A stretch of 64,000 nucleotides of DNA, taken from the NCBI RefSeq assembly GCF_004143485.2, contig NZ_ML974130.1, positions 532,363-596,362 on the forward strand, given 5' to 3'. The DNA is from Halorussus amylolyticus (lineage in GTDB: Archaea > Halobacteriota > Halobacteria > Halobacteriales > Haladaptataceae). Below are positions 1 through 8,558 of this stretch, one piece after another. Below the pieces are notes generated by a model. That model made no database searches and was not told the DNA's origin. It saw nothing but the letters and a program-made list of their open reading frames with translations. A program made the translations under genes and the position numbers. The first letter of the stretch is position 1; each line of letters opens with the position of its first letter.

Positions 1-62
1 TTTCCCCCCCCCCCCCCCCGTGCCCCGGCGGGGGGCCGCGGGGGGCCCCCGCCCCCCCCCCG
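1..62. other. Extreme C/G low-complexity tract at the window edge
   Basis: After three T residues almost every base to about position 62 is C or G, including a run of about sixteen C and several G5-C5 blocks. No open frame of haloarchaeal character is visible. It may be real GC-rich intergenic DNA, a contig end, or a sequencing artefact in a homopolymer; the sequence alone cannot decide. Confidence 0.5.
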
Positions 63-89
63 CGACGATTCACGCGGATACTCCGAGCG

Positions 90-128
90 ACGGTTCGCCC
101 CCGAGAGCGACTCTCGGGGGCGAACCGT
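90..128. repeat. Perfect 18-bp inverted repeat, 3-nt loop
   Basis: Arms 90-107 and 111-128 are exact reverse complements around the loop CGA. Weaker outer pairing (68-74 with 132-138) extends the structure. It lies upstream of the membrane protein gene at 164; if a gene ends left of the window it would be that gene's terminator hairpin, like others in this window. Confidence 0.75.
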
Positions 129-163
129 AATCGTGAATATCCGCCCCGAAAATCGCTATCAGT

Positions 164-772
164 ATGCTGACAGACTTCGGAACGCTGTACTCCGACGTGT
201 TCGCGCCGGAACTCTTCATCCTCGCCTGCACGCTCGCGCTCCTCGGCTACGAGTGGCGCGCGGGGTCTGAATCCGGGGCGACCCGACTCGGCGCGCGACT
301 TTTCACCGTCCTCGCGGGGTGGGCGGTCGCGTTCGCCATCTACGAATCGACCGGCCTGCTGTTCGACCCGATTCCGGCGTGGGGGTCGGACTTCACCGGG
401 AGTCTCGGCGTGGGTGTCGGCATCCTCCTCATCGGCGGGGTGTGGTGGAGTCGCAGGTGGGGCCGCCACGTCCCGACGTTCGCGGCGGCGCTGTTCGCGG
501 TGACGGCGGTTCACATCGCGGTGACGCCGTTCTGGGACGTGTCGAGTCACGTCGCGTACACCGCGGTTCCGGCGGGCTACCTCGCGCTGGCCGACCGGCG
601 GTTCGCGCCGGTCGTCGCCGTGCCGGTCGGGATGGTGGCGGCCCGGCCGCTCGCCGGTGCGCACACGTGGGCCGAGTCGGCCGCGGGACTCGCGCTCGCG
701 GCGGTGTTCGTCGCCGCGGTGGCGGTCCGGTCGTCCGGCGCGGTCGAGCGAGCGCGCCCCGAGAATAATTGA
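164..772 (+). CDS. Hypothetical polytopic membrane protein
   Basis: A 202-residue protein of unknown function. It shows about six hydrophobic segments (near residues 15-30, 48-65, 82-95, 103-123, 130-160 and 170-190) and ends in a short charged tail, so it should sit in the cytoplasmic membrane. Conserved-looking polar or aromatic spots include WWSRRWGRH near 95 and TPFWDVSSH near 122. The ATG lies downstream of the 90-128 hairpin; no clear ribosome binding site is seen. The downstream gene is convergent and ends at 799. High third-position GC supports coding. I do not recognise a named family. Confidence 0.75.
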   Translation: MLTDFGTLYSDVFAPELFILACTLALLGYEWRAGSESGATRLGARLFTVLAGWAVAFAIYESTGLLFDPIPAWGSDFTGSLGVGVGILLIGGVWWSRRWGRHVPTFAAALFAVTAVHIAVTPFWDVSSHVAYTAVPAGYLALADRRFAPVVAVPVGMVAARPLAGAHTWAESAAGLALAAVFVAAVAVRSSGAVERARPENN

Positions 773-798
773 ATTCGTTCAGAGCGAGACAAACCGAC

Positions 799-1521
799 TC
801 AGAGCGAGACGTCCGCGAGGTCGGCGTCCAACTCCTCGACGTGGTCGTTGTACGCCTCCACGAACCCCGAGAAATCGTCCGCGAGACGCCGAACGTCCTT
901 CGCGGACGGGTGTTCGTACTGCGAGAGGAGGTAGACGCCGCCCTCGCCGCCGACCCGGAGATACGACGCGCCGTCGCGGTCCCACTTGAGTTCCCACCGG
1001 GTGCCCGAGACGCGCGCCGAGAAGGTGCCGTACTCGTCGGGTTCGTACCGCGAGCATTCGAGCGCCATCCGGTCGGCGGCGTCCCGGATTCGATTCAAGA
1101 TTCGGTCGCGTTGGGCGACCACCGACTCGGTCGAGGCGACTTCCGGAAAGTCGGCGTCCACGTCGTCGAGCACGCCGTCGAGCGAATCGACGTACCGATT
1201 GTACGACTCCACGAACGCGTCGTAGTCGGCCATCGCGGTCGCGAGCGCCTCGGGTTCGGGAGGCTGTTTGGTCGAGACGACGTAGGTCTCGCCGCCCGGC
1301 CCGCCGTCGAACCGGAGGTACTGGAGCGCGCCCGCCTCGTACTTGAGCGTCCACTCCCCGGCGTCGGTGTCGAAACTCCGCTGGCCGTAGTCGCCGCCCT
1401 GTAACACTGCGAGTTCGCGCGCGATGGTCCCGGCGTGTTCGGTGACCGCCGCGACCACCTCGTCGCGCTCGGCGGCGAGTTCGGCGGTCGAATCGACCGC
1501 CTGCTCCGTGGGGTCTGTCAT
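799..1521 (-). CDS. Hypothetical acidic protein with an internal duplication
   Basis: A soluble, acidic protein of about 240 residues with no signal peptide or membrane segment. It is built from two similar halves. Each contains a W-x-L-K strand, a YLR or LRVGG element, a V/L-Y-x-x-S strand and a closing helix of the form F-V-E-x-Y-N-x-x-V/H-x-x-L-D. The motif FVESYNRYVDSLD in the first half matches FVEAYNDHVEELD in the second. I chose the ATG at 1521 (MTDPTEQ); an upstream ATG at 1548 is in frame but adds a non-conserved-looking leader. Function is unknown. Its end faces the gene at 164-772, so the two are convergent. Confidence 0.75.
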   Translation of the reverse strand: MTDPTEQAVDSTAELAAERDEVVAAVTEHAGTIARELAVLQGGDYGQRSFDTDAGEWTLKYEAGALQYLRFDGGPGGETYVVSTKQPPEPEALATAMADYDAFVESYNRYVDSLDGVLDDVDADFPEVASTESVVAQRDRILNRIRDAADRMALECSRYEPDEYGTFSARVSGTRWELKWDRDGASYLRVGGEGGVYLLSQYEHPSAKDVRRLADDFSGFVEAYNDHVEELDADLADVSL

Positions 1522-1601
1522 TGTGGAATCGAGGAACGCGGGGGGCATAAGCGATGTGAACCGGATTCGACCGCCACCGCCGCGGCCGCCGATTGGGTGG
1601 T

Positions 1602-2888
1602 CTACGCCCGCCAGCGGAGGTAGCCGCCGGTCCCGACCAGACCGAGAGAGACCAGCGTGAGACCGAGTTGGAGACCCGCGTACCAGTAGGGGAGACCCGG
1701 AATGGCCCCGCGGAGGAGGCTCACGGCCGGGTCGAGGACCGGCAGGCGGTCGGCCGACTGGGTGTTGATGGTGCCGTAGCGCTCGCCGGTCGGCCGCTCG
1801 CCCTCGGGGAGGCGCTCGGCCTCGTAGGGGATGTGGTCGGTGGTGATACTGTGGACGACCGTCCCGTTCTCGTCCACTTCGAGGACGCGCTTGTTGAGCG
1901 TGTCAGTGACGAGGGTGTTGCCGTTTTCGAGGCGGTCGGCGTCACGCGGCCAGTCGAACGGAATCCCACCGGCCGAATCGAGTTCCCACGCGACCTCCCA
2001 CTCGTCGTCGTCGTTCCGGTGGAGTTCGACCACGCGGTTGTTGTCGCTGTCGGCGACGAGGACCGCCCCCTCGCCGAGCCACTGGGGATTGTGCTGGTGG
2101 TCCATCACGTCGGGGTCGCCACAGCGAACGTCGCCGTCGCCGTCGGTGTCGCTGAGTTGGTTGTCTCGGGTACACGAGGAGTCGTCGCCGCCGTCGTCCT
2201 CGTTGATGACCTCGACGACGCCCTCGCCGCGCTCGACGACGAGGACCTGGTTCGCGTTGCGGAGCGATACGAGGTACCGGTTCTCGCTGATTACGTCCAC
2301 GTCGTTGATGTGGAGCCAGTCGGTCTTCGTGGGGTCGTCGGGCGCGTCGTAGAACGACTCGGCGTTCCACTCCCACACCTCCTCGCCGTTCTTCACGATG
2401 ACGAGTCGCTCGTGCTCCATGTCGGTGACGAGAAACTCGCCGTCGCCGACGCGCTCGACGTCGTGGACCTCGCTGTTCGTGGGCGTTCTGACCGGGTAGG
2501 AGTACTCGAAGACGGTCTCCGGTTCTGGGTCGGGGTCGATGATGCGGAAGCCGGTCCGGGTACACGGCGACTCGTAGGGGCCGCAGTCGTCGTAGCCGCC
2601 CTGCATGAATCCGGCCATCACGCTCCCGTTGTCGAGCATCGTCACGTCGAAGTAGCTGTCGGTGTCGCCCGAACGCCAGACGCTGTCGGTGCCCTCGAAC
2701 AGGCTGACGCTCCCGTGGTCGTGCCACCCCGGACCCCCGCCCTGCACGCCGACGAGCGTCTGGCGCTGTTCGTCGTCGGTCGTATCGACGCTCCGGTCGG
2801 GCGTGACGACCGCGCTGACCGTGAGCGTCGAAGCGAGGAGGACGACCCCCAAAACCGCGAGAACCGTGCCGCGCATCTGGCTATCCAT
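1602..2888 (-). CDS. Arylsulfotransferase-like (ASST family) membrane-anchored propeller protein
   Basis: About 428 residues. An N-terminal hydrophobic segment (residues 5-27) acts as signal or anchor, and a second segment lies near the C terminus (about 395-420, ending GGYLRWRA), so the large middle part should lie outside the membrane. The middle carries repeated propeller-blade motifs such as HDVERVGDGEFLVTDMEHER, NPQWLGEGAVLVADSDNNR and DRLENGNTLVTDTLNKRVLE, typical of arylsulfotransferase and NHL-like folds. Catalytic sulfotransferase activity is not established for the archaeal members, so only the fold is called. Start: ATG at 2888; a GTG directly before it at 2891 is an alternative. 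It is divergent from azlC. Confidence 0.8.
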   Translation of the reverse strand: MDSQMRGTVLAVLGVVLLASTLTVSAVVTPDRSVDTTDDEQRQTLVGVQGGGPGWHDHGSVSLFEGTDSVWRSGDTDSYFDVTMLDNGSVMAGFMQGGYDDCGPYESPCTRTGFRIIDPDPEPETVFEYSYPVRTPTNSEVHDVERVGDGEFLVTDMEHERLVIVKNGEEVWEWNAESFYDAPDDPTKTDWLHINDVDVISENRYLVSLRNANQVLVVERGEGVVEVINEDDGGDDSSCTRDNQLSDTDGDGDVRCGDPDVMDHQHNPQWLGEGAVLVADSDNNRVVELHRNDDDEWEVAWELDSAGGIPFDWPRDADRLENGNTLVTDTLNKRVLEVDENGTVVHSITTDHIPYEAERLPEGERPTGERYGTINTQSADRLPVLDPAVSLLRGAIPGLPYWYAGLQLGLTLVSLGLVGTGGYLRWRA

Positions 2889-3027
2889 CACGAATCGGTG
2901 GTGACGGACCGCGGGAAAAGGCTTCGAAATCCTTCCACTCTCCTGACCTTCTCGAACCGTTCAGCTCTCGAACCGCTCGCTGCCGGAACCGTCTGCTTGA
3001 TACCAGTGGCTCCGAGTTGGACTGTGT

Positions 3028-3714
3028 ATGTCCGAGGCCCGCTCCGAGTTCCTGTCCGGCGTGCGAGACGTGCTGCCCGCGCTCCCCGCGAACGTGCCGT
3101 TCGGCATCATCGCCGGCGTGGCGACGGTCGGCGTCGGCATTGACGCCGGGCAGGCGCTCGCGTTCGCGGGCCTCCTGTTCGCGGGGGCCGCACAGGTCGC
3201 GGCGGTCGAACTCGTCGGCGACCGCGCGCCGATTGCGGTCGTCGTCCTGACCGCGCTCGTCGTAAATCTGCGATACGTGATGTACAGCGCGTCGATAGCG
3301 ACGCACTTCGAGAGCCTCTCGGCGCGCTGGAAAGCCGTGACCGCCTTCTTCCTGCTCGACGTGACCTACGCGCTCTCCATCGCGCGCTTCGACGCCGACC
3401 GCCCCGACGCCAATCGGTGGTACTACCTCGGCACCGCGCTCCCGCTCTGGGTCGTCTGGGTCGGGGCTAGCGCCGTCGGAATCTCGTTCGGCTCGGGCGT
3501 GCCCGACCACTGGCAACTCGACTTCGCGATTCCGCTCCTGTTCATGGCTCTGCTGTTCTCCGCGCTCGACGACGCCGCCTCCTACGTCGCGAGCGCGGCG
3601 TCCGGCGTCCTCGCCGTGGCCGGATTCGGCCTGCCGTTCAACGCCGGGATTCTGGTGGCGGCCGCCGGAGGAATCGCCGCGGGGGTTCTCGCCGACGGGG
3701 TGGCCGATGAGTAG
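3028..3714 (+). CDS. azlC: AzlC family branched-chain amino acid exporter, large subunit
   Basis: A 228-residue membrane protein with the AzlC signature: early PFGIIAG segment (residues 24-30), AGAAQVAAVEL near 56, and the VVNLRYVMYSAS motif near 82. AzlC pairs with the small AzlD subunit to export branched-chain amino acids or analogues. A TATA-like CTTGATACC at 2996-3004 is 28 bp before the ATG, so a leaderless mRNA is likely. The stop overlaps the start of azlD by 8 bp, which indicates an operon. Substrate specificity is inferred from the family only. Confidence 0.92.
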   Translation: MSEARSEFLSGVRDVLPALPANVPFGIIAGVATVGVGIDAGQALAFAGLLFAGAAQVAAVELVGDRAPIAVVVLTALVVNLRYVMYSASIATHFESLSARWKAVTAFFLLDVTYALSIARFDADRPDANRWYYLGTALPLWVVWVGASAVGISFGSGVPDHWQLDFAIPLLFMALLFSALDDAASYVASAASGVLAVAGFGLPFNAGILVAAAGGIAAGVLADGVADE

Positions 3715-4057
3715 CGCGCCGTTCGCGGACAGTACCATCTGGTTCGTCATCGTCGCCGCGAGCGTCGGGACGTTCGGGCTTCGGCTGTCGTTCATCGCGC
3801 TGTTCGGCCGAATCGACACCGTACCGCCGGGCGTCGAGCGCGCGCTCCAGTTCGTCCCGGCCGCCGTCCTGACCGCGCTCGTGGTGCCGGACCTCGTCTA
3901 CCTCGACGGCGCGTTCGCGCTCGGCGCGACGAACCCCCGCCTGCTCGCGGGCGGTCTCGCGGCCGTCGTGGCGTGGCGCACCGAGAATATGCTCGCGACT
4001 ATCGGAGTCGGCATGGTCGCGCTCTGGATTATAGAGTGGCTCCCGGTCGGCGCGTAG
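3707..4057 (+). CDS. azlD: AzlD family transporter, small subunit
   Basis: A 116-residue hydrophobic protein with about four membrane helices. It has the AzlD features of an early GLRLSFIALFGR motif (residues 24-35), a central VPAAVLTALVVPDL segment and a C-terminal TENMLATIGVGM helix. It overlaps azlC by 8 bp and should form the two-component exporter with it. The stop codon (4055-4057) lies inside the left arm of a perfect hairpin at 4050-4083. Confidence 0.9.
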   Translation: MSSAPFADSTIWFVIVAASVGTFGLRLSFIALFGRIDTVPPGVERALQFVPAAVLTALVVPDLVYLDGAFALGATNPRLLAGGLAAVVAWRTENMLATIGVGMVALWIIEWLPVGA

Positions 4058-4083
4058 CCCGGTCTCGCGACCGGGCTACGCGC
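4050..4083. terminator. Perfect 15-bp hairpin overlapping the azlD stop codon
   Basis: Arms 4050-4064 and 4069-4083 are exact reverse complements with loop TCGC. The TAG stop of azlD lies within the left arm. It separates azlCD from the next gene, which has its own promoter at 4180-4187, so it probably ends or processes the azlCD transcript. Confidence 0.65.
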
Positions 4084-4179
4084 TCAGAGAAACGACAACG
4101 AACCGGGAGTTACCGGAACGACGACGGGCCTGCCGTCTCCCGTCGCTCGGTTTGGCTCGCGCGAACGGTATCCGAATGG

Positions 4180-4187
4180 CTTATACG
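4180..4187 (+). promoter_or_regulatory. TATA box of the AtoE-type carrier gene
   Basis: CTTATACG is centred about 29 bp before the ATG at 4212, the spacing for a leaderless haloarchaeal transcript. This decides against the in-frame upstream ATGs at 4152 and 4176, which would lie before or inside the promoter. Confidence 0.7.
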
Positions 4188-4211
4188 TCGCGAGCGGAAG
4201 GTCCCTCTCGC

Positions 4212-5675
4212 ATGTCAACAAGTGGCAGTGGCGGGAGTCCGGTCGAGCGAATCGGCTACAGGCTCTCGACAGTCGTCGAGCGGTGGATGCCCAGTCCGTT
4301 TCTGTTCGCGATACTGCTGACGTACGTCGTGTACGTCGCGGGATTGGCGGCGACCGACTCCGGACCGGTCGAACTCCTCGAATTCTGGTACGACGGGTTC
4401 TGGGCGTTCCTCGGCTTCTCGATGCAGATGGTGTTGATTCTGATGACGGGGTTCGTCATCGCCTACCATCCGCGAGTCAATTCGCTCCTGAAGCGACTCG
4501 CCGAGATACCGAACTCCGGCGCGCAGGCCGCCGCCTTCGTCGGCGTCGTCTCGATGACGCTGGCGTGGGTTCACTGGGGCTTCAGCCTGATTTTGGGAGC
4601 CATCTTCGCCCGCGAGATGGGCAAGGTGGCCCACGAGAAGGGCATCGACGTCCACTACCCGCTGCTGGCGGTCGCGGGGTACATGGGTCTCGGGCTGACG
4701 TGGCACTGGGGACTCTCGGGGTCGGCCCCGCTCCAGCTGACCGACCCGAAAAACATCGGCGAGGGAACCGGATTCGACTTCCTCGCGTCCACCGTCCCGG
4801 CCTCCGAGACCATCTTCCACCCGTACGCAATCATGCTGACGGTCCTCTCCATCGCCTTCGCGGCCCTCGTGCTGTACGCCCTCGCGCCATCGGGTGGCCG
4901 AGCGAAGGGAATCACCGAGTACGTCTCCGAGGAGGAACTGTTCGACGCGACCCCCGACGGGGGTTCGGCGGAGACCGAGCCGGTGGACGACGATGCGACG
5001 GACGACGCGACGGCGGATGCACAGTCGGCGTCGAACGCGGCGACGGTTCCGGCCGAGCGACTCGACAACAGCAGACTCCTCGGCGGTCTCATCGCCCTGA
5101 CGGGCGTGGCCGTCGTCGCCTACCAGTTCGTCCAGCAGGGGCTGGGCGCGTTCACGCTCGACACGGTCAACTTCGGCTTCCTGATGGCGGGTCTGCTCAT
5201 CTACCTGCGACCCGCGTACTACCGCGAGCGGTTCGGCGAAGGCGCGACGGCCGCCGCCGGAATCATCCTGCTGTTCCCGTTCTTCGCCGGGATTCAGGGC
5301 ATCATGGCTAGCTCCGGACTCGCCACGATGCTCGCGGAGGCCCTGCTCAGCGTCTCGACGGCCGAGACCTACCCGGTCGTCGCGTGGCTCGCCGGGTCGG
5401 TCGCGAACCTGTTCGTCCCCTCCGGCGGCGGCGAGTGGCTCGTCCTCGGCCCGTCGGTGCTCCAGGCGGCGGAAAGCCTCGGCGTGCCCGCGGGACAGGC
5501 GACCATCGCCTACGCGGTCGGCGACGCCCACACGAATCTGCTGAACCCCTTCTGGGCGCTGCCGCTGCTCGCCATCACCGGCGTCAAGGCGCGCGAGATG
5601 TTCGGCTACGCCATCGCCATGATGCTGGCGCTGGTGCCGTTCCTCGCGGTCGTCCTCTACGCGCTGCCGTACTGA
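4212..5675 (+). CDS. AtoE-type short-chain fatty acid transporter (TIGR00366-like)
   Basis: A 487-residue polytopic membrane protein. Characteristic segments are the N-terminal RWMPSPFLFAILLTYVVY, the WVHWGFSLILGAIFAREMG motif, GLTWHWGLSGSAPL, and near the C terminus VANLFVPSGGGEW followed by GDAHTNLLNPFWALPLL. These match the AtoE / short-chain fatty acid transporter family, which moves compounds such as acetoacetate or butyrate across the cytoplasmic membrane. A hydrophilic acidic loop of about 55 residues (ETEPVDDDATDDAT) in the middle is a typical haloarchaeal insertion. The start at 4212 (MSTSGSGG) fits the TATA box. Exact substrate unknown. Confidence 0.88.
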   Translation: MSTSGSGGSPVERIGYRLSTVVERWMPSPFLFAILLTYVVYVAGLAATDSGPVELLEFWYDGFWAFLGFSMQMVLILMTGFVIAYHPRVNSLLKRLAEIPNSGAQAAAFVGVVSMTLAWVHWGFSLILGAIFAREMGKVAHEKGIDVHYPLLAVAGYMGLGLTWHWGLSGSAPLQLTDPKNIGEGTGFDFLASTVPASETIFHPYAIMLTVLSIAFAALVLYALAPSGGRAKGITEYVSEEELFDATPDGGSAETEPVDDDATDDATADAQSASNAATVPAERLDNSRLLGGLIALTGVAVVAYQFVQQGLGAFTLDTVNFGFLMAGLLIYLRPAYYRERFGEGATAAAGIILLFPFFAGIQGIMASSGLATMLAEALLSVSTAETYPVVAWLAGSVANLFVPSGGGEWLVLGPSVLQAAESLGVPAGQATIAYAVGDAHTNLLNPFWALPLLAITGVKAREMFGYAIAMMLALVPFLAVVLYALPY

Positions 5676-5789
5676 CCCGAATCGCCCCGCTTCAGCCCGA
5701 ATCGAGAACCGCCTCGTTTCGATTCGAAGCGAGAATCGCGCGGTTCGAACCCGAAGCGACTTTCTCTCCCGCGCGAGACGGTCCGCTCG

Positions 5790-7007
5790 ATGCGTCGCCC
5801 CTACTACGGCTGGGTCATCGTCGGCGCGTGCTTTCTCGGCTCGTTCGTGGTATTCGGCGTGAGCTACTCCTTTAGCGTCTTCCTCGACCGGATTCTCGAC
5901 GCGTTCGGGCGCTCTCGCGGCGCGACCTCGTTGGCGTTCGGCGTCCAGACGCTCTCGATTTACGTGGGCGCCAGCGGCGTCGGCGTGCTCGTGGACCGCT
6001 ACGGCACGCGCCGGATGCTCGTCGTCGGAACCCTGCTCACGACCGCCGGACTCGCGAGCGCGAGTCGTGCCACCGACCTACCGAGCCTGATTCTCACCTA
6101 CGGCGTCGTGACCGGTCTCGGACTCAGCGTCGTCTACGTCGTCTCGTACGCCACCGTGACGCGGTGGTTCGACCGACGACTCGGTCTCGCTGGCGGCCTC
6201 GCCTCGGCGGGTCTCGGCGTCGGGATGCTCGTCGTCGTGCCGTCGGCGACGTGGCTCGTTGCCCGACTCGGTTGGCGGGACGCGCTCGGCGCGCTCGCGG
6301 TCGGCGCGGCCGCGGTCCTGCTGGTCGCCGCCGCGCTCGTCCGCGACGACCCGACGACCACTGCCGTCGAGCCGCCGGACGGCGAGTTCGTCGGCGCGAC
6401 GCCGACGGCCAACAGCCAGACGCTGGCCGACCAGTACGCCGACGCGAAGGACATCGCGACCAGACCGTCGTTCGGCCTGTTGCTCGTCGGCTGGACGCTC
6501 GTCTACGCGACGCTCTACGTCGTCCTCGCCCACCTCGTGCTCCACACGGTCGATGGAGGTCTCTCGCGGGCCGTCGGTGCGACCGCGCTGGCGCTCGTCG
6601 GCGCGACCAGCGCGGTCGGTCGCGTCGGAATCGGGCACCTCGGCGACGTGAGCGGACGGCTCCGGGTCTTCGTCGCGTGTTCGGCCGCGATGGGCGTCTC
6701 GACGCTCTGGCTGGTCGCGGCCGACACGGCCGCTGGAATCTACGCCTTTGCGGTGGTCTACGGACTCGCGTACGGCGGCAACGGGGCACTGCTCTCGCCG
6801 CTCGTCGCGGACCTGTTCGGTCGGGCGAACATCAACGCGGTGTTCGGCCTGCTGTCGATGGCGTTCGCGATTTCGGGCCTCATCGCGCCCTCGGCCGCGG
6901 GTGCGACCTACGACGCGCTCGGAACCTACGACCCGGCGTTTCTGGCGACCGGCGCGGCGGCTCTCGTCGGTGCGGGTGCGGTCGCCGCGGCCGGGCGTCT
7001 CGCGTGA
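5790..7007 (+). CDS. MFS transporter, monocarboxylate/OFA type
   Basis: A 405-residue protein with twelve predicted membrane helices. The N terminus YYGWVIVGACFLGSFVVFGVSYSFSVF and the loop DRYGTRRMLVVG (the MFS loop 2-3 motif) are typical of the oxalate/formate and monocarboxylate branch of the major facilitator superfamily. A central acidic cytoplasmic loop spans about residues 185-220. The second half has GHLGDVSGRLR, the equivalent loop 8-9 motif. It follows the AtoE-type carrier in the same direction with a 114-bp gap, so both may handle small organic acids, but this is inference. A perfect hairpin follows the stop. Confidence 0.85.
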   Translation: MRRPYYGWVIVGACFLGSFVVFGVSYSFSVFLDRILDAFGRSRGATSLAFGVQTLSIYVGASGVGVLVDRYGTRRMLVVGTLLTTAGLASASRATDLPSLILTYGVVTGLGLSVVYVVSYATVTRWFDRRLGLAGGLASAGLGVGMLVVVPSATWLVARLGWRDALGALAVGAAAVLLVAAALVRDDPTTTAVEPPDGEFVGATPTANSQTLADQYADAKDIATRPSFGLLLVGWTLVYATLYVVLAHLVLHTVDGGLSRAVGATALALVGATSAVGRVGIGHLGDVSGRLRVFVACSAAMGVSTLWLVAADTAAGIYAFAVVYGLAYGGNGALLSPLVADLFGRANINAVFGLLSMAFAISGLIAPSAAGATYDALGTYDPAFLATGAAALVGAGAVAAAGRLA

Positions 7008-7015
7008 GTACACTC

Positions 7016-7049
7016 GGGAAACCGTCTCGCGTGCGCGAGACGGTTTCCC
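7016..7049. terminator. Perfect 16-bp hairpin between convergent genes
   Basis: Arms 7016-7031 and 7034-7049 are exact reverse complements around the 2-nt loop TG. It sits 9 bp after the MFS stop and 21 bp before the stop of the oppositely oriented luciferase-like gene, so it could end transcripts from both sides. Confidence 0.75.
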
Positions 7050-7070
7050 ATCTACGTTATCCCATCTACA

Positions 7071-8102
7071 CTATTCGCGAGGCGAAATTCCGACGCCTTC
7101 CGCCAGCAGTTCGTGGGACCGCAGCGCGTCGTCGTGGTCGCCGACGACGTGCTGAATCATCACTTCCTCGACGCCCACGCGGTCGGCGAGCTGTTCGAGG
7201 AGTCCGGCGAGCGTCTCCGGACTCCCCGAAATCGAACGCGGCCACTCGTCGGCGTCGAGCGTGGCGGGCGTCGGCTCCGGAACGCCGCCGAGTTCGTCGA
7301 TGGCCTCCTCGACGGACGGCCGAGGCCCGACCTCGCCGCGGCGCATCCGCTTGTACGACGCCTCGACCACCGCGCGAAGTCGCGCCGCCTCCTCGTCGGT
7401 GTCGGCACAGACCGCGTTCACCGCGACCATTCCACGCGGTTCGTCGATGCTGCCAGCCAACCGCGACGGCTCGAACTCCTCGCGATACTCCTCGAACGAG
7501 TGGACGGCGAACTGCGGCCGGATGAACGCCGCGAAACAGTACGGGAGGCCGAGTTCGCCCGCGATGGCCGCGCTGGAGGGACTCGACCCGAGCGCCCACG
7601 GGACGGGCGTTTCTGCACTCGAACGAGGGATTTGGAGGTCGGCGTACGCGTGGTCGTCGGGGTAGTCGTCGTAGAGGTGATTCACCACGGCCTCGATTTT
7701 CTCGGCGTGGTCCTCGTCGGGATTCTCGACGTGGCGCTCGGTCCCGAGCGCGCTGTCGGACGCGGGCGACCCGTTCGCTCGCCCGAGTCCGGCGTCGATT
7801 CGACCGGGTGCGAGCGCGTCGAGCGCGCCGAACCACTCCGCAGCCTTGAACGGACTGTAGTGGTTGAGCAACACCGCGCCCGACCCGAGCCGAATCGAGT
7901 CGGTTTCGCCCGCGAGATGCCCGAGCAACACCTCTGGACTCACGCCCGCGAGCGTGTCCGCCATGTTATGGTGTTCGGCGACCCAGAATCGCGAGAAGCC
8001 GAGTCGCTCGGCCTGCCGCGCGGTTTCGACGGTGTTCGCGTAGGCGTCGGTCGCGGTCCCGTCGGCGGGGACCGGCGAGAGGTCTACGGCGGAGAGTTTC
8101 AT
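7071..8102 (-). CDS. LLM-class (luciferase-like) flavin-dependent oxidoreductase
   Basis: A 343-residue TIM-barrel protein of the bacterial-luciferase superfamily. Its N-terminal strand MKLSAVDLSPV, the RFWVAEHHNM motif near residue 38, RLGSGAVLLNHYSP near 71 and GRIDAGLGRA near 100 are typical of the MsnO8/YhbW-like group that uses reduced flavin. The physiological substrate is unknown. The ATG at 8102 directly precedes the conserved first strand. The cupin gene lies upstream on the same strand, 63 bp away. Confidence 0.88.
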   Translation of the reverse strand: MKLSAVDLSPVPADGTATDAYANTVETARQAERLGFSRFWVAEHHNMADTLAGVSPEVLLGHLAGETDSIRLGSGAVLLNHYSPFKAAEWFGALDALAPGRIDAGLGRANGSPASDSALGTERHVENPDEDHAEKIEAVVNHLYDDYPDDHAYADLQIPRSSAETPVPWALGSSPSSAAIAGELGLPYCFAAFIRPQFAVHSFEEYREEFEPSRLAGSIDEPRGMVAVNAVCADTDEEAARLRAVVEASYKRMRRGEVGPRPSVEEAIDELGGVPEPTPATLDADEWPRSISGSPETLAGLLEQLADRVGVEEVMIQHVVGDHDDALRSHELLAEGVGISPRE

Positions 8103-8165
8103 ACGCGAATTCGGGGCCTGGAAGGGATAACGGTTTGGCTCCGGGCGGGTGCTCGTTAGCTGACC

Positions 8166-8558
8166 TTACGTGCTCTTGTCCATGTTGTGCCGAACTCGGT
8201 CGAGGACTTCCCCGTGTTCGTGTTGCGGGCTGAACAGCACGAAATCCGTGTCTTCGTCGGCTCGGAGGGTGTGTCCGGGCGGCCAGTAGAACAGGTCTCC
8301 GGTCTCGTCCACTTCGTCGGTCCCGTCGGTGTACGTGACCGTGAGCGCGCCGTCCACCACGTACCCCCAGTGCGGCGACTGACACCGGTCGTCTTTCAGC
8401 CCTTCGAGCAGCGGCGTGAGGTCGGTTCCCTCCGTGAGCGTGAAGTATTCGGCTCCGAACGTTCCGTAGTTCGTCGCATCGCCGAAATCCGTCTGTTGGC
8501 GCGCGACGGCGTTCGGGCTGTCGATTCTGATTGGAATGTCTTGTTTCGCTTGCTTCAT
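8166..8558 (-). CDS. Cupin-domain protein
   Basis: A 130-residue single-domain cupin. The first motif region SPHWGYVVDGALTVTY (about residues 61-76) and the second region GDLFYWPPGHTLRADEDTDFVLFSP give the usual beta-barrel with a likely metal site using the histidines of HWG and GH. A short polar N terminus precedes the fold. No signal peptide. It may be co-transcribed with the luciferase-like gene that follows it. Function beyond the fold cannot be assigned. Confidence 0.82.
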   Translation of the reverse strand: MKQAKQDIPIRIDSPNAVARQQTDFGDATNYGTFGAEYFTLTEGTDLTPLLEGLKDDRCQSPHWGYVVDGALTVTYTDGTDEVDETGDLFYWPPGHTLRADEDTDFVLFSPQHEHGEVLDRVRHNMDKST

